Shown: positions 43,507-54,257 of the stretch, one piece after another
How positions within the stretch are numbered: the first letter of the stretch is position 1
Layout of the letters: every line of letters starts with the position of its first letter
NCBI GenBank assembly: GCA_023101725.1
Contig: JALJCO010010184.1
Coordinates: 96,147-160,146 of the forward strand
DNA: 64,000 nt
From: Atherinomorus stipes
Taxonomy: Eukaryota; Chordata; Actinopteri; Atheriniformes; Atherinidae
Direction: 5' to 3'
The notes under the pieces: generated by a model
What the model was told of the DNA's origin: nothing
The model's input: only the letters and a program-made list of their open reading frames with translations
Databases searched by the model: none
Made by a program: the position numbers and the translations under genes

Positions 43507-45160
43507 AGCCCACCTGCCTGCATGCTCAAAGACACAAAGTACAGATATGCTTGCATAAAATAACAGTATTGGGTTTACAAATGAATCTTGCAAGTTTCAG
43601 ATCCAAGCCTGCATTTTTAGTGAAACGGTCCCTCAGTGAAGTCATGCACCTATATGTCACATTTCCACTCAGAGGGAAGACAATCTGCCCTCATATGTTA
43701 ATATTTATGCAGTGTTCTCTGATAATGTTAGCACACATTTATGTGATCTGTTACGTAGACACCAACTCTTAAAAGCAGTCCATAAATTACAACATCGCCC
43801 GGACCAGACGTCACTCCCTCGCTTCTCTGTCCGTCATGCGAATGGCTGGAGATAAACTTGAGTAGGTCCAATCAGTCCAACAAATAAAGTGGCTCCATCT
43901 GGTTTTGTGAAGACTGGTGTTGACGTTATTAAGTCAGAAAAACCTCCAGTGTGGTGAAACTATTTTGGACTCTCCTCAGAAGGTCTGCTCTGCTTCAGCT
44001 TTGAAGCAATGCAATAATTTTGTCACAAAGCATTTGTATGTCATCTCGGAGCCCGCAATTAGTGGGAAATATCATTCCACCTTAATGAGCACATGTTAGT
44101 GTAGCACCGTTGTACTCTATGCCACGAGGGAAAACTCGTAATCCTTCTACTGCAGTAGTTTTAATGGGGTGAAAGTCAACGAGAAGAAAAAACATGAGGT
44201 GTTTTCAAAATCTAAACCACATTTCTTATGAAATGATGAACCAACACATGATTCTTTTTCTAAACAGGTCAGGATTGTAGAGCTCAACAGCTTCATTGCT
44301 TCTTGAAATCCCACAGTGAGTCTGGTTGGTGGTTAGAATTAATAACTTATCCATCCACCTTAACTAATTTGAAAGTAAGAACTGATTGGGTCCCCTAATT
44401 ACACAGAAGCTTCAGGGGTTGTTAACCGAGCAGAGGCCGAGTCGCCACACGTCCTGGCTGGGGAGGAGGCACTGGGTTGAGGCAGTGGGGGTCAGAGGGT
44501 GCATGTCAACATGGGGGCCTGCTTTCAGCATTTGACTGCTGACCCGTGCATTGTATCACATTGCACTCATTAAAAAGGTCAGGACTTGTAGAACTTGGTG
44601 CCTTTTGCTTAACCCGACCCTTGACCCAGTGTGGACGCTCGCTTGGTTTTACTCCCCGACAATAGCAACCTTTCAGAGAAAGGCAAACTGCACAACATCT
44701 GTTTCTGTGCTCAGAAACAGCCCATAGGCCTGCAGTTAGGACAGGGGTCAACTGCGGATGCTGTTGTATATGAAATACTTATTTTTCTGTGGAAAGGAGA
44801 CAAAAAGTACATAAATTTGAAAAAGCACAGAATTTGTATGTAATTTGTATTTAAAGCCATAGTTGGTAATCCTGTTAAGACAGAATTTTGGTTATACAGG
44901 GTGAAATGGTCCTTCCATCCTGACACTAGTCAATACAGTACATCATGAGGCGCATTCGGACAGAAGAGTTCTAGGAAGGCAGTTCCTGTAACTCGCGATC
45001 TGGAATTTAGTTATCAGAACTACCTTCCCCATCAGTTTGCGGTCGCACATGAGGGAGGACCTTGTTAGGAACCATGTTTGACGCAATCGTCTGCGACAGA
45101 GACAAATTTATGCCCCAGATGATCTGATACAAAACTGAGGTTTCTCATCTCTTATACAGT
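43507..45160. other. No recognised gene
   Basis: Mixed sequence without clear repeat structure. Short open frames look like chance. Confidence 0.4.
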
Positions 45161-45480
45161 ATTAAAAGCTATTATAAAAGCAAACTTATCAGCTTTCCCT
45201 CATCACAGTCATTTGTATCACGTAATGGAACAGCCCCCCATTGGAAAGCTGGCCTACTAAGGTCTTGTTTACCTTTCGTTGAAGTATGCCCGGGCACTTA
45301 AGTGGATGGACCGGGCTTCGTCGACTAAAGTGGCGCAGATTGTACTGACACAATTTGCAACTATATTTGGGTTTTCCATCTTTTTTATTAAAAGCTATTA
45401 TAAAAGCTAACTTACCAGCTTTCCCTCCCTTTCCCTTGTTTACCTTTTGTTGAAGTATGCCTGGACACTTTAGTGTCCGG
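45161..45480. repeat. Direct duplication with 227-bp offset
   Basis: ATTAAAAGCTATTATAAAAG followed by CTTA(T/C)CAGCTTTCCCTC occurs at 45,161 and 45,388. TGTTTACCTTT(C/T)GTTGAAGTATGCC also recurs with a different spacing, so one copy has an internal length change. An open minus-strand frame across both copies (to 45,629) follows from the duplication and resembles no protein I know. Confidence 0.75.
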
Positions 45481-45611
45481 GCGGCAGCCGCAGATTCTGC
45501 CGCCACACTTTGCAGCTGTATTTGGGTTATTAAATTTGTATGAAAATAATTGCTTTTAGACATTTCAAAATAGTTATGGATTCTGGACATGTACCATTGT
45601 GATCGATTTAA

Positions 45612-46606
45612 CATGTTTTTCTGCTGCAAACATGTTTGTTTCTGCTGTAAACATGTTTATTGGCGTTGTAAACATGTCTATTTCTTATATAAACATGTTT
45701 ATTTCTGCTGCAAACATGTTTTCCTGCTGTAAACATGTTTGTTTCTGCGGCAAACATGTTTCTTTCTGCTCTAAACATGTTTACCGGCGTTGTAAACATG
45801 TCTGTTTCTCATATAAGCATGTTTATTTCTGCTGCAAACATGTTTATTAGCATTGTAAACACATGAATTTCTTGCTGTAAAGTGTTTATTTCTGCTGTAA
45901 ACATGTTTATTGGCGTTGTAAACATGTCTATTTCTTACATAAACATGTTTATTTCTGCTGCAAACATGTTTGTTTCTGCGGCAAACATGTTTATTTCTGC
46001 TGTAAACATGTTTATTAGCATTGAAAACATGTCTATTTCTAAATAAAACATGTTTATTTCTGCTGTAAAACATGTTTATTAGCATTTTAAATATGTTTAT
46101 TGCTGCTTTAAACATATTTATTAGCATTGTAAACATGTTTATTTCTGTTGCAAACAGGTTTATTAGCATTGTAAACACATGAATTTCTTGCTGTAAAGTG
46201 TTTATTTCTGCTGTTAACATGTTTATTGGCGTTGTAAACATGTCTATTTCTTACATGAACATGCTTATTTCTGCTGCAAACATGTTTTCCTGCTGTAAAC
46301 ATGTTTGTTTCTGCGGCAAACATGTTTATTTCTGCTGTAAGCATGTTTATTAGCATTGAAAACATGTCTATTTCTTAATAAAACATTTTTATTTCTGCTG
46401 CAAACATGTGAATTTCTGCTGTAAAAATGTTTATTAGCATTGTTAACATGTCCATTTCTGATGTAAACATGTTTATTTCTGATGCAAACTTGTTTTCCTG
46501 CCGTAAACGTGTTTATTTCTGTTGCAAACATGTTTATTTCTGCTGTAAACATGTTTATTAGCATTGTAAACACGAGAATTTCTGCTGTAAACATGTTTAT
46601 TTTTGT
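45612..46606. repeat. 21-bp minisatellite, about 47 units
   Basis: A one-kilobase array with core AAACATGTTTATTTCTGCTG and variants in which CTGCTG becomes AGCATTG, CTTATAT or CTGCGG. The variants recur in blocks: the CACATGAATTTCTTGCTG unit occurs at about 45,860 and again 316 bp later, so there is loose higher-order structure. Because 21 is a multiple of three, the minus strand stays open for up to 156 codons and reads as seven-residue repeats (N-K-H-V-C-S-R and N-K-H-V-Y-N-A). There is no signal peptide or start context to suggest a real protein. Confidence 0.93.
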
Positions 46607-46734
46607 TGTGAAGTTGGCCCTTTAACATGGGAGTCTGTGGGGATTGACTCCCTTTTGAGGCCAGCCCCTAGTGGATGAAGGGTGAACTGCAATAATGGCT
46701 CTTCTGCATAAGCTTCACTTTTCACCGCTGCTTG

Positions 46735-47160
46735 CAGGTAAATGACTCTCAGAAGCATGCTTTCCGAGCAGAAGTGGATTCCTCCACCATCACTTGGATT
46801 ATTGACTCCCTAGCGAACACAGAGTATGTTCGACTGAACAGTTGTGTGTCTGGGACGGTGGTCAGCAGCACACCACAGGGAACTGAATCCTCACCGTCTC
46901 CCTTCCCTCTGTACCCCTCAGACTTCCAGTCCAACCCAGAATCCTGTCATCTGCAGAAATACTCTGATGACTCTGCAGTTGTGGACAAGCAGTGTACAGA
47001 GGACTGGTCAGTCAATTTGTGGCACAGTGTTTGAAACTGTCACCTCATCATGAATGTAACCAAGATGAAGGAGATGAACATGGATTTCAGGAGGAACAAA
47101 CCAAATGTTTTTTCCTCTAGGGGAAGGAGTGAATGTGGTAAAGGACTGTGAATGTCTGGA
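46735..47160 (+). pseudogene. Rex1/L2-like LINE reverse-transcriptase fragment
   Basis: Same family as 37,190-40,390 but on the plus strand and more decayed. ITWIIDSLANTEYVRLNSCV, VVSSTPQGTESSPSPFPLYP and SCHLQKYSDDSAVVD correspond to the segment from the 'TWIYDYL' region through the YSDD catalytic box, with a short deletion at the PQG motif and a larger one after YSDD. MNVTKMKEMNMDFRRNK is the remnant of the following block. Directly before it (46,607-46,734) is a stretch with TTTAACATGGGAGTCTGTGG that I know as a common fish repeat but cannot name. Confidence 0.85.
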
Positions 47161-47578
47161 TGTTGCAGATTTCAGTGAATGCACGTTTACATGGAGACTT
47201 TTTTCCCTTTCAGATTAAAATCATTCTGATTGAGGATTTCAGGCAGCTGTTTACATGGGAACTAGTTCATTCCGATCTGGCGTGTACATGCGCCAACATC
47301 TGACATGCGCAGAATAATGTAAATCACATTATTTATTAAAGACGGAGGTCGACAAACTGATCGTCACGGTTGTTATGGTTTCTGCAGGACTTTAATCCAG
47401 CAGCAGCTGATGCTCGTACGCTCCTGCTGCAAGCAACCAAGAGAAAAAGGTGTAGAGACGGAGTTTGAGTTAAAAACTTTCTGTCGCTGTCCAGGGAATT
47501 CCGTTGTTCACCACCGTCTGTCAGAGTGAGGAAATGTCGCTCATTGCACGCTGACGTCTCGTTGAAGCATGCACTCTA
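47161..47578. other. No recognised gene
   Basis: GTTTACATGG/ATTCCGATCTGG motifs near 47,185-47,290 suggest an old DNA-transposon fragment, not delimited. Confidence 0.35.
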
Positions 47579-50013
47579 ATGGGCGGATCTATCAACGGTG
47601 TATAAAAACATGAGCTATCTCACTGCACACGCAAAAAAATGTACAAACTCATCTATTAACAGTGTGCTAAAAGGGTTTGGTCGTTAAAACATGCTAAATA
47701 GCGCCTCTTATCCATTTATCCATGCTGCTATGAATATGCAATATGGGGCGTTTACACGCAATTGTGCGTGTGATTGGAGGAGAAAATGTAAACATATTCA
47801 TTTAGCACTCAAAAGGCAATTTATCAACTGTAAGACACGTTGCCTTTTGCTTCTTTTTTAGTATGTCTGAAAAGCAGGTGCAAATTGCAGCTTTGTGCAC
47901 AAAAGGTTGCAACTTTTAAGAGGGACAATCCTAGACACGAACACATCTGATTCAAAATCAATTTTCATAAGCAATGAGGGCAACATGTTTAGTTCTCATT
48001 GTTGAATTCAATAAAATAAATACAGCAAACCACTATTTAACACGGGTGTAAAATGAAAGTTTGCAGCCACTGTGGAGCTTAATGAGAACTAAAGCTGCAT
48101 TAATTGTGTCTTTTTATTTCCCCTTTTTGCCAACATCATGTTTTAACTTGGATTTTAGCAGCTGGACAGGATCACATCACCTGGCTGCGCGAGCTCTGAA
48201 GCCGTTGGCATTGTGCCATAGGGCTTTGACTTTTGCTCAGAAATCCAATTCGAAGTTTGTTTGCCTTTTCATAACGAAGTTCGAATATATTTGAACATTT
48301 ATTAGTAATAATTGAACCATTAAATTTGCATTGGCATCAACTTAGAGTTGTACATGTTGTGGCCACCAGAGGGCAGTGTAGCTCTATCTACGTCAATGTA
48401 TTATGTGCACGAAAGGCTTTACAAAGTATTTAGGTGAGTTAAAATTGTTATTAATGAGCAAACAAGACGATTCAGTGCAATAGTGCAGATGTAATGAGCA
48501 GAATATAATAGAAGATGCTGTTACGACATAGTTAATGCTCCGTCGGTCGCGATTCTCAACTTCACCAGATGGGAGAGATCCCTGATGATCACTTCTAGTT
48601 CAGAACTGTCACATTACATCCGGACAAAATGGCATTTTACACTTTTTTTTTTTTTTTAGACCTGCCGCACATCATCGTGGACGATCCATTGAATTTATCA
48701 GAAACACACAGCGACGTCTGCCACCAAGCGGGTGAAGCGATTTAAGCTGTATAACCAACTTTATTGACGATGTTTAGCTAACAGCGGTTGCTCGGTGGCA
48801 GCATCATCAGAAGACAGTGACACAAATACGTAGATGAATGTGTTTGTCTGATCATGACACCGTGTAGTAAGAACGAATATTACGCTCGCATGTTTAGCAC
48901 AGAAATCTATTTGTACTGTTCTTTGAGATAAATCATTGCTATTTATATTATTTTCTCAGGTTAGCACTAGCTGGATTTGCTAATAAGCCACTAGGCTGCT
49001 ACTTATCTTTCTCATTTTCTGACGACACGAGCACGAACTGCTTCTCCAGTTTCCATCTTCTCTGGTCCAGCTGTACTTTCCCAAACACAGTCTTCTCTCA
49101 CCAAGAGAATAGTTGTTATAATGAAATAAAATCAGAACAGCGCCGGCTTTCAGCTCCTTCCTCCTCCTTCACTCAGCTCTCTGACGTCCTGGACTGTAAA
49201 GTGTGGAGCTCAGACACGATGTGACCTGATGTTCACAATCCATCTTCGTTGTTGATCATCCGAGAGAAATGCATGAAACAATTGTAGGATTATATTATTT
49301 AGCTGACGAGGTCGTCTCTTCACGCCGCTGAAACTTGTAAGATGCTTTATCTAATCATACTACTGTTATGTCCACCTGCTCAGTGCTGGATGCTCTTACT
49401 TTCTTAACCGGAAGTTCTCTAGAAAGCGTCGCGCATTAACCCTGTTGATAACGTTTACATTCCAACACGTTGATAAAAAGTAATACCCAGAACAGGTTTG
49501 AATATAAATATTAGTTCGGACTTCGTTTATTATTTAATGTTAGAATTATATTCGAATAACGAAGTTCTGAGTCAAAGCCTTATTGTGCCAAAGCGCACAC
49601 AGAGACCATGTCGGAGCTGCAGACACTTTCATCTGTTGAGTAACTCCTGATCCATGTCCTCATAAACTGGACACTTCTGGGGCTCTGCATGGGTACCTGC
49701 TGTATTATTTCTTATATTTATCATGCTTCTTTTAAATTATTTTCATTTCCGTCCTCCTAATATCTCCATCCTCATCTGGCATCATATTTCCTTTTGAGCT
49801 GTCATCTCTCGCAATTCGCCACGCTGCAAACCTCGAAACACGCAAAACCTAATTTATATCAGGGCGTTTCCAACACATTTACACCCGCTGTCATTTGCGC
49901 CTTCATCCTTTGTAAATCACCCGCAAACCGTGGTTCAGTCCCTCGTACAAAATTCTAGATTGTACGGGCAAATTACTACACGCAATTTTGGACCTTAATA
50001 GATCCAGCCCCAA
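47579..50013. mobile_element. hAT-like element interrupted by a second hAT
   Basis: The left end reads GGGCGGATCTATCAACGG and the right end TTAATAGATCCAGCCCC, a partial inverted match of the kind seen in fish hAT elements with GGATCTATTAA ends. Subterminal ACACGCAATTGTGCGTG (left) and TACACGCAATTTTGGACC (right) are also related. A 1,364-bp hAT element sits inside (48,219-49,582). No target duplication is confirmed and no transposase frame remains, so limits are provisional. Confidence 0.55.
48219..49582. mobile_element. Non-autonomous hAT with perfect 8-bp target duplication
   Basis: Flanked by TTGTGCCA at 48,211-48,218 and 49,583-49,590. Ends TAGGGCTTTGACTTTTGCTC and GAGTCAAAGCCTTA are inverted; inward, ACGAAGTTCGAATATATTTG and AATTATATTCGAATAACGAA continue the symmetry. 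The interior is mixed and non-coding (a T-run at 48,641-48,658). Confidence 0.9.
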
Positions 50014-50774
50014 GAGCAAAAACTCACAACTTCTATATTTCTAGATGCTCGGATGCAATCTGACTACTCACACTGTGCGTCCTCAAAGCCACGTTGGGGT
50101 CTTGAACAATCCCGACATGCAACGCAATGAATACAGCTAGTAGTAGAAGAAGAAGAAGGAGAAAAAGAAGAAGAAGACAATAACAACAGCAGCAGCAACA
50201 TTATGCTATCACCAAAAAAACTGATTTGTGCTCTTCTTTGTGAAGAATTGGCCAAAAGTAAAAGGCAACGATGTTGCGTGTGGACGAGGAATTGGCTGAG
50301 CAGACGTGGGCTGTACGGTCTGTTCGTTTTACGAGAACTCCATACAAATGACAAGCCAGGTCTCCACGCTGCCTCTGGTTTACTTCAATTTTTGTTTTGC
50401 GCATGTGAAATGTGAAAATCTCAGAGGAAAGAGTTCTTAGTCTGGTCGTGGCTCTGATTCAACATGCGATTCACTCACGAGCCACGACCAAAATATCGAA
50501 CAGGTTTGATTTTCTTGCGACTCACGATTTCTGATCGGGAGCTCGTCGTGAGGTGCCAATCGCCTCTAGTGACCCCCTAGTATACTGCACGATGCAAGAC
50601 ACATGATTTGGCCAAGAGTCGGCCCGATCGCCAAACTTGTTGCATGACTGGAAAATCGGCTGAAAAATGGCCAAAAATCGCACAGTGTATGCCGGGCTTA
50701 AGTAATCCAAAACACCTCCATAAGTGCCCTGAGCCTTTAAAAGTCTCTGTCTTGGTTTAGAAGAATTCATAATC
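50014..50774. other. Microsatellite and possible hAT-like MITE end
   Basis: An imperfect (AAG)n microsatellite runs from about 50,139 to 50,198, grading into CAG/AAC units. The block ending AAATCGCACAGTGTATGCCG at about 50,693 looks like the right end of a hAT-like MITE, but its left end is not found. Confidence 0.45.
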
Positions 50775-51754
50775 ATGGGGAAGATGCTGATCTGACAGTT
50801 GTGCAGAAAATCATCATTGACTCCCTGCACAAGGTGGAAAGACACAAAAAGTGATAGAAAAGAAGCTGGATGTTCTCAGAGTGTCTCAAAGCACATTAAT
50901 GGACAGTTAAGTGGAAGGAAGAAGTGTGGAAGAAAACGGTGTAGAAGCCGGAGGGCTGACAGCAGCCTGGAGAAGATGGTCAGGAAAGGACCTTTCAAAC
51001 CTGTGGAGGACTTCATAAGGAATGGACCTGTGAGCTTCATCAAGTCCAGCATCAATGCAGCCGTCTACCAGGACATTTTGGAGACCTTCATGCTTGCTTC
51101 AGTGGACCAGCTGTATGAGGATGCAGACTTCATCTTCCAGCAGGATTTGGCACCTGCCCACACTGCCAAAAGTACAAAATCCTGCTTCAACAACCATGGA
51201 TCACCATGCTGGATTGGCCCCCAAACCCACCTGACCTGAACCCCATCAAAAACATGTGGGGCATCGTCAAGAGAAAGCTGAACGGGAAGAGAGCGAACAA
51301 TAAAGAAGAGCTCAAGGCTGTGATGGAAGCATGTTGGTCTTCCATAACAGCTGAGATTTCCACAAGCTGCTAGCATCCATGTCACACCGGGTTAAAGCTG
51401 GTAGCATCCATGCCACGCCGGGTTAAAGCTGGTAGCATCCATGCCACGCCGGGTTAAAGCTGGTAGCATCCATGCCACGCCGGGTTAAAGCTGCTAGCAT
51501 CCATGCCACGCCGGGTTAAAGCTGCTAGCATCCATGCCACGCCGGGTTAAAGCTGCTAGCATCCATGCCACGCCGGGTTAAAGCTGCTAGCATCCATGCC
51601 ACACCGGGTTAAAGCTGCTAGCATCCATGCCACGCCGGGTTAAAGCTGCTAGCATCCATGCCACGCCGGGTTAAAGCTGCTAGCATCCATGCCACGCCGG
51701 GTTAAGGAGTCATTCATGCAAAAGGGCCCAAACCAAGTACTAAGTACAGATGCA
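50775..51754 (+). pseudogene. Tc1-like transposase with internal minisatellite
   Basis: A different Tc1 subfamily from the other copies here. EAGCSQSVSKHINGQLSGR and KKCGRKRCRSRRADSSLEKM form the N-terminal DNA-binding part. A deletion follows: the region holding the first catalytic Asp is not seen. Then YEDADFIFQQDLAPAHTAKS (second Asp) and, in another frame, WPPNPPDLNPIKNMWGIVKR, where the catalytic Glu 34 residues after the Asp reads Lys. The C-terminal HKLLASMSHRVK is followed by eleven 31-bp tandem units, after which VIHAKGPKPSTKY resumes the normal protein ending. Stops, shifts, the deletion and E-to-K make it inactive. Element ends are not found. Confidence 0.88.
51365..51705 (+). repeat. 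31-bp minisatellite derived from transposase codons, 11 units
   Basis: Unit TTAAAGCTGCTA then GCATCCATGCCACGCCGGG, repeated 11 times with very few changes (GCTGG in early units, CACACC in two). Read in the transposase frame the unit gives L-L-A-S-M-P-R-R-V-K, the conserved C-terminal stretch of the flanking Tc1 transposase. The period is not a multiple of three, so successive units change frame. Confidence 0.95.
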
Positions 51755-52018
51755 AGATTTTACCTTAGGGGGCCTGACTTTTTTGTGTTTAAAGTCCTAA
51801 AGTCTAAATTGATTTCATGCAATATTCAAATTTTTTGAGTTTTTAGAATTTGAGGTTTCCTTAAGCTGCAAGTCCTACTCCGCAACATTCAAACAAATCA
51901 AAGCTTGAAATATATTGATTTGCATATTATTTATCTAAACAATATGTAAATTGCACCTTTAAAGTTGAATTATAGAAATACATGAACTTTTTCACAATAT
52001 TCAAATTATTTGGGAAAT

Positions 52019-52020
<2 letters not shown>

Positions 52021-52056
<36 letters not shown>

Positions 52057-52079
52057 ATATATATGTATATATACATATA
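52021..52079. repeat. (GT)n and AT-rich microsatellite
   Basis: About 14 GT units (52,022-52,050), then alternating TATGTATATA to about 52,079. It lies directly left of the RTE-like LINE fragment. Confidence 0.93.
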
Positions 52080-52081
52080 GC

Positions 52082-52338
52082 TTCTGCAGCCAGGGGTCAG
52101 ACTGCCATGGTCTCCCCCACTCTTGGCCACCGCCCAACTCACACTGCACCCAGGGACAAGGCCCTCCCAGGACACGCTGGAGGGACTACATCTCCCGGCT
52201 GGCCTGGGAACGCCTCGAGATCCCCCCGGACGAGCTGGCAGCTGTGGCCGGGGAGAGGGAAGTCTGGGCTTCCCTGCTTAGGCAGCTGCCCTCATGACCC
52301 AACCTCGGATAAGTGGCAGAAGATGGTACGGTACGGTG

Positions 52339-52340
<2 letters not shown>
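52082..52340 (+). pseudogene. RTE-like (Rex3-like) LINE 3' fragment
   Basis: From about 52,170 it repeats the end of the copy at 32,818-33,405: TRWRDYISRLAWERLEIP, DELAAVAGEREVWASLL, then the stop and the tail GGATAAGTGGCAGAAGATGG ending in the same TACGG repeats. The first 85 bp (CAGACTGCCATGGTCTCC) do not match that copy. Only about 50 C-terminal residues remain. Confidence 0.85.

Positions 52341-52342
<2 letters not shown>

Positions 52343-52385
<43 letters not shown>
52343..52385. repeat. (TA)n microsatellite
   Basis: About 21 TA units directly after the TACGG tail of the LINE fragment. Confidence 0.95.
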
Positions 52386-52388
<3 letters not shown>

Positions 52389-52439
52389 GGGTGTCAATGT
52401 CTACATGTGTAAACGGGTACATGGATAATAAATCATATT

Positions 52440-52625
52440 CTTTGGACGATATTTAGATTGAGCCACCCTTCGGCATACATCCATATAATTGGAGAGATGG
52501 GGCAGCCTCCCTATAAGACATTATCTGCTGCAAAACTACTTCATTTCACCAATACTTTAAGTAGAGTGAATGAACAAAAGAGTACTATCGTCCTGTGAGT
52601 TCAAATCTACTGTGGAAGTAAACCA
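52440..52625 (+). repeat. Extra copy of a foldback-element arm
   Basis: GAGCCACCCTTCGGCATACAT, GGAGAGATGGGGCAGCC, AAGACATTATCTGC, CAATACTTTAAGTAGAGTGA and TCCTGTGAGTTC match the left arm of the foldback element at 52,911-53,534 in the same orientation. The stretch between (52,626-52,910) shows no recognised gene. Confidence 0.78.
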
Positions 52626-52910
52626 GATATGTCCGTGAAACTATTTATAACTAAGGACCAATGGGAGAAAAGGAAGCAACAGAATTTGGCAGTCACTGAA
52701 ATGCGTCAGACTTTATTCTTTAGTGCCACTATGTCAATAACAATGTCATTAAGCAGTCTTTTTCTGATCCATCCTAACCAGAAACAACTTTTATTCAAAT
52801 TTCTAATAGTTAACGAACCAATGATGGAGATTAATGAATGCAGGGGTATAAGTTTTTGCTGTAAGTCACAATATGAGGAGGACATGAACTGCTCTCTAAG
52901 TGCTTTTCTC

Positions 52911-53534
52911 AAAGGTTAACTTTCTTTTTGTTCAACCTGGACCTTATTTCTAGGAGTTTATACGTGCATTTACTCACCGGTAACATTTCTGCATCACTTT
53001 GACACCTTTGAAAGATATTACATTGAGTCACCCTTCGGTGTTCATCAGTAAAATGGCGGAGATGGGGCAGCCACTCGATAAGACATTAACTGCAGTAAAA
53101 CTCCTTGATTTTATCAATACTTTAAGTAGAATGAACGAATGAATGAGTACGATTGTCCTGTGAGTTCAGAGTTTTGCACATTGTGTTTTTGTCTGGGTAG
53201 TAGCTGCTCTTCTCAGTTGTACTGAAGCTCGAATGGTGAACGTGCAGCCCCGAAAATTATGTAGAACACCCTGATAACTAACGGAAAGTTAAATCTGGAC
53301 TCACAGGACAATAGTACTCATTCAGCGGTTCATTCTACTGAAAGTATTGGCAAAAATCAGAGTTTTACTGCAGATAATGTCTTATGTAGTAGCTGCCCCG
53401 TCACCACCATTATACTCGAAGGACGACCCAACCTAATATCTTCTGAAGTGATGCAGAAATTTCACCGGTGAGTAAATGCACTTATGTTCTCCTACAAATA
53501 AGGTCCAGGTTGAAAAAACAGAAAGTTTTCCTTT
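52911..53534. mobile_element. Foldback element with arms of about 255 bp
   Basis: The left arm begins AAAGGTTAACTTTC and includes TCAACCTGGACCTTATTT, GCATTTACTCACCGGT and TTCTGCATCACTT. The right arm is its inverted match and ends GAAAGTTTTCCTTT. Arms agree well out to about 53,165 and 53,290, leaving a loop of about 125 bp. A third arm copy lies just upstream. Non-coding; target duplication unclear. Confidence 0.85.
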
Positions 53535-54255
53535 AACACATATCTGATCAGCTGTCCTCTTACACTTTCTATGTGTTGTTCTCAGACTTTGTCTCTACTG
53601 GTTCTGTAAATAAAAACAGTTTCTTTCTGAAATATGAATAAAGAAAGCTCCTAATGATCTTTTGGCAGAGGAGAAATGCCATTTGCGCATCCCCTGTCAA
53701 CAAATAACATTTCTGTCTTGTGTGCAGTTGGGAATAAACAAATGACAAGCAGCTGTCTGTGTTTCTGTCCATTACTTCTGTTCTGTTTAGCATTTAAGCT
53801 CACAGGACTTCTGGACCAGACCTGTTTCCCATTACCGATTATTTTCTCCGGTCCGGTTAATGTGATGTGTTTATCAGTGAACGCTGACCACCTAAACACA
53901 CACTCGCTCCGCACAGACATATGTTTTCCCAACTTTGAGTCAATATGGACTTCTCTGTACACACGGTTGTCTTATAGGGGCTGGCTCGAAACATGTAATA
54001 CAACTGAAGAGCGAAGTTTCGCAGTCAGCATGCTTAAGTGAGGGGTTTTTGTTTCTTTATGTGCATTTACTTAAGAAATTACATTTGGGATTTTGCATTA
54101 AGTGAAACCTTTAAACTAGTTAAGTGAACAACTGAAGCCCCACCACAATCCTGATATGATCCAGATGTTTCTAGGTGCTGGGCTTAACTGAATGCAGACT
54201 TCCAGATTATAAATCTTAGGCTCTGTCAGAAGATTTTACCAGATATTGATGTATA
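53535..54255. other. No recognised gene
   Basis: Mixed sequence between two DNA elements. Open frames on both strands around 53,650-54,040 overlap each other and resemble no protein I know. Confidence 0.4.
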
Positions 54256-54257
54256 TA

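Noticed and set aside
45771..46594. Long minus-strand open frames of heptad repeats as a structural protein gene
   Set aside because: They arise because the minisatellite period (21 bp) is divisible by three; there is no start context, signal, splice structure or non-repeat coding sequence.
53676..54041. 121-codon plus-strand frame as a novel gene
   Set aside because: An equally long frame overlaps it on the minus strand, there are no recognisable domains, and the segment lies between transposons.
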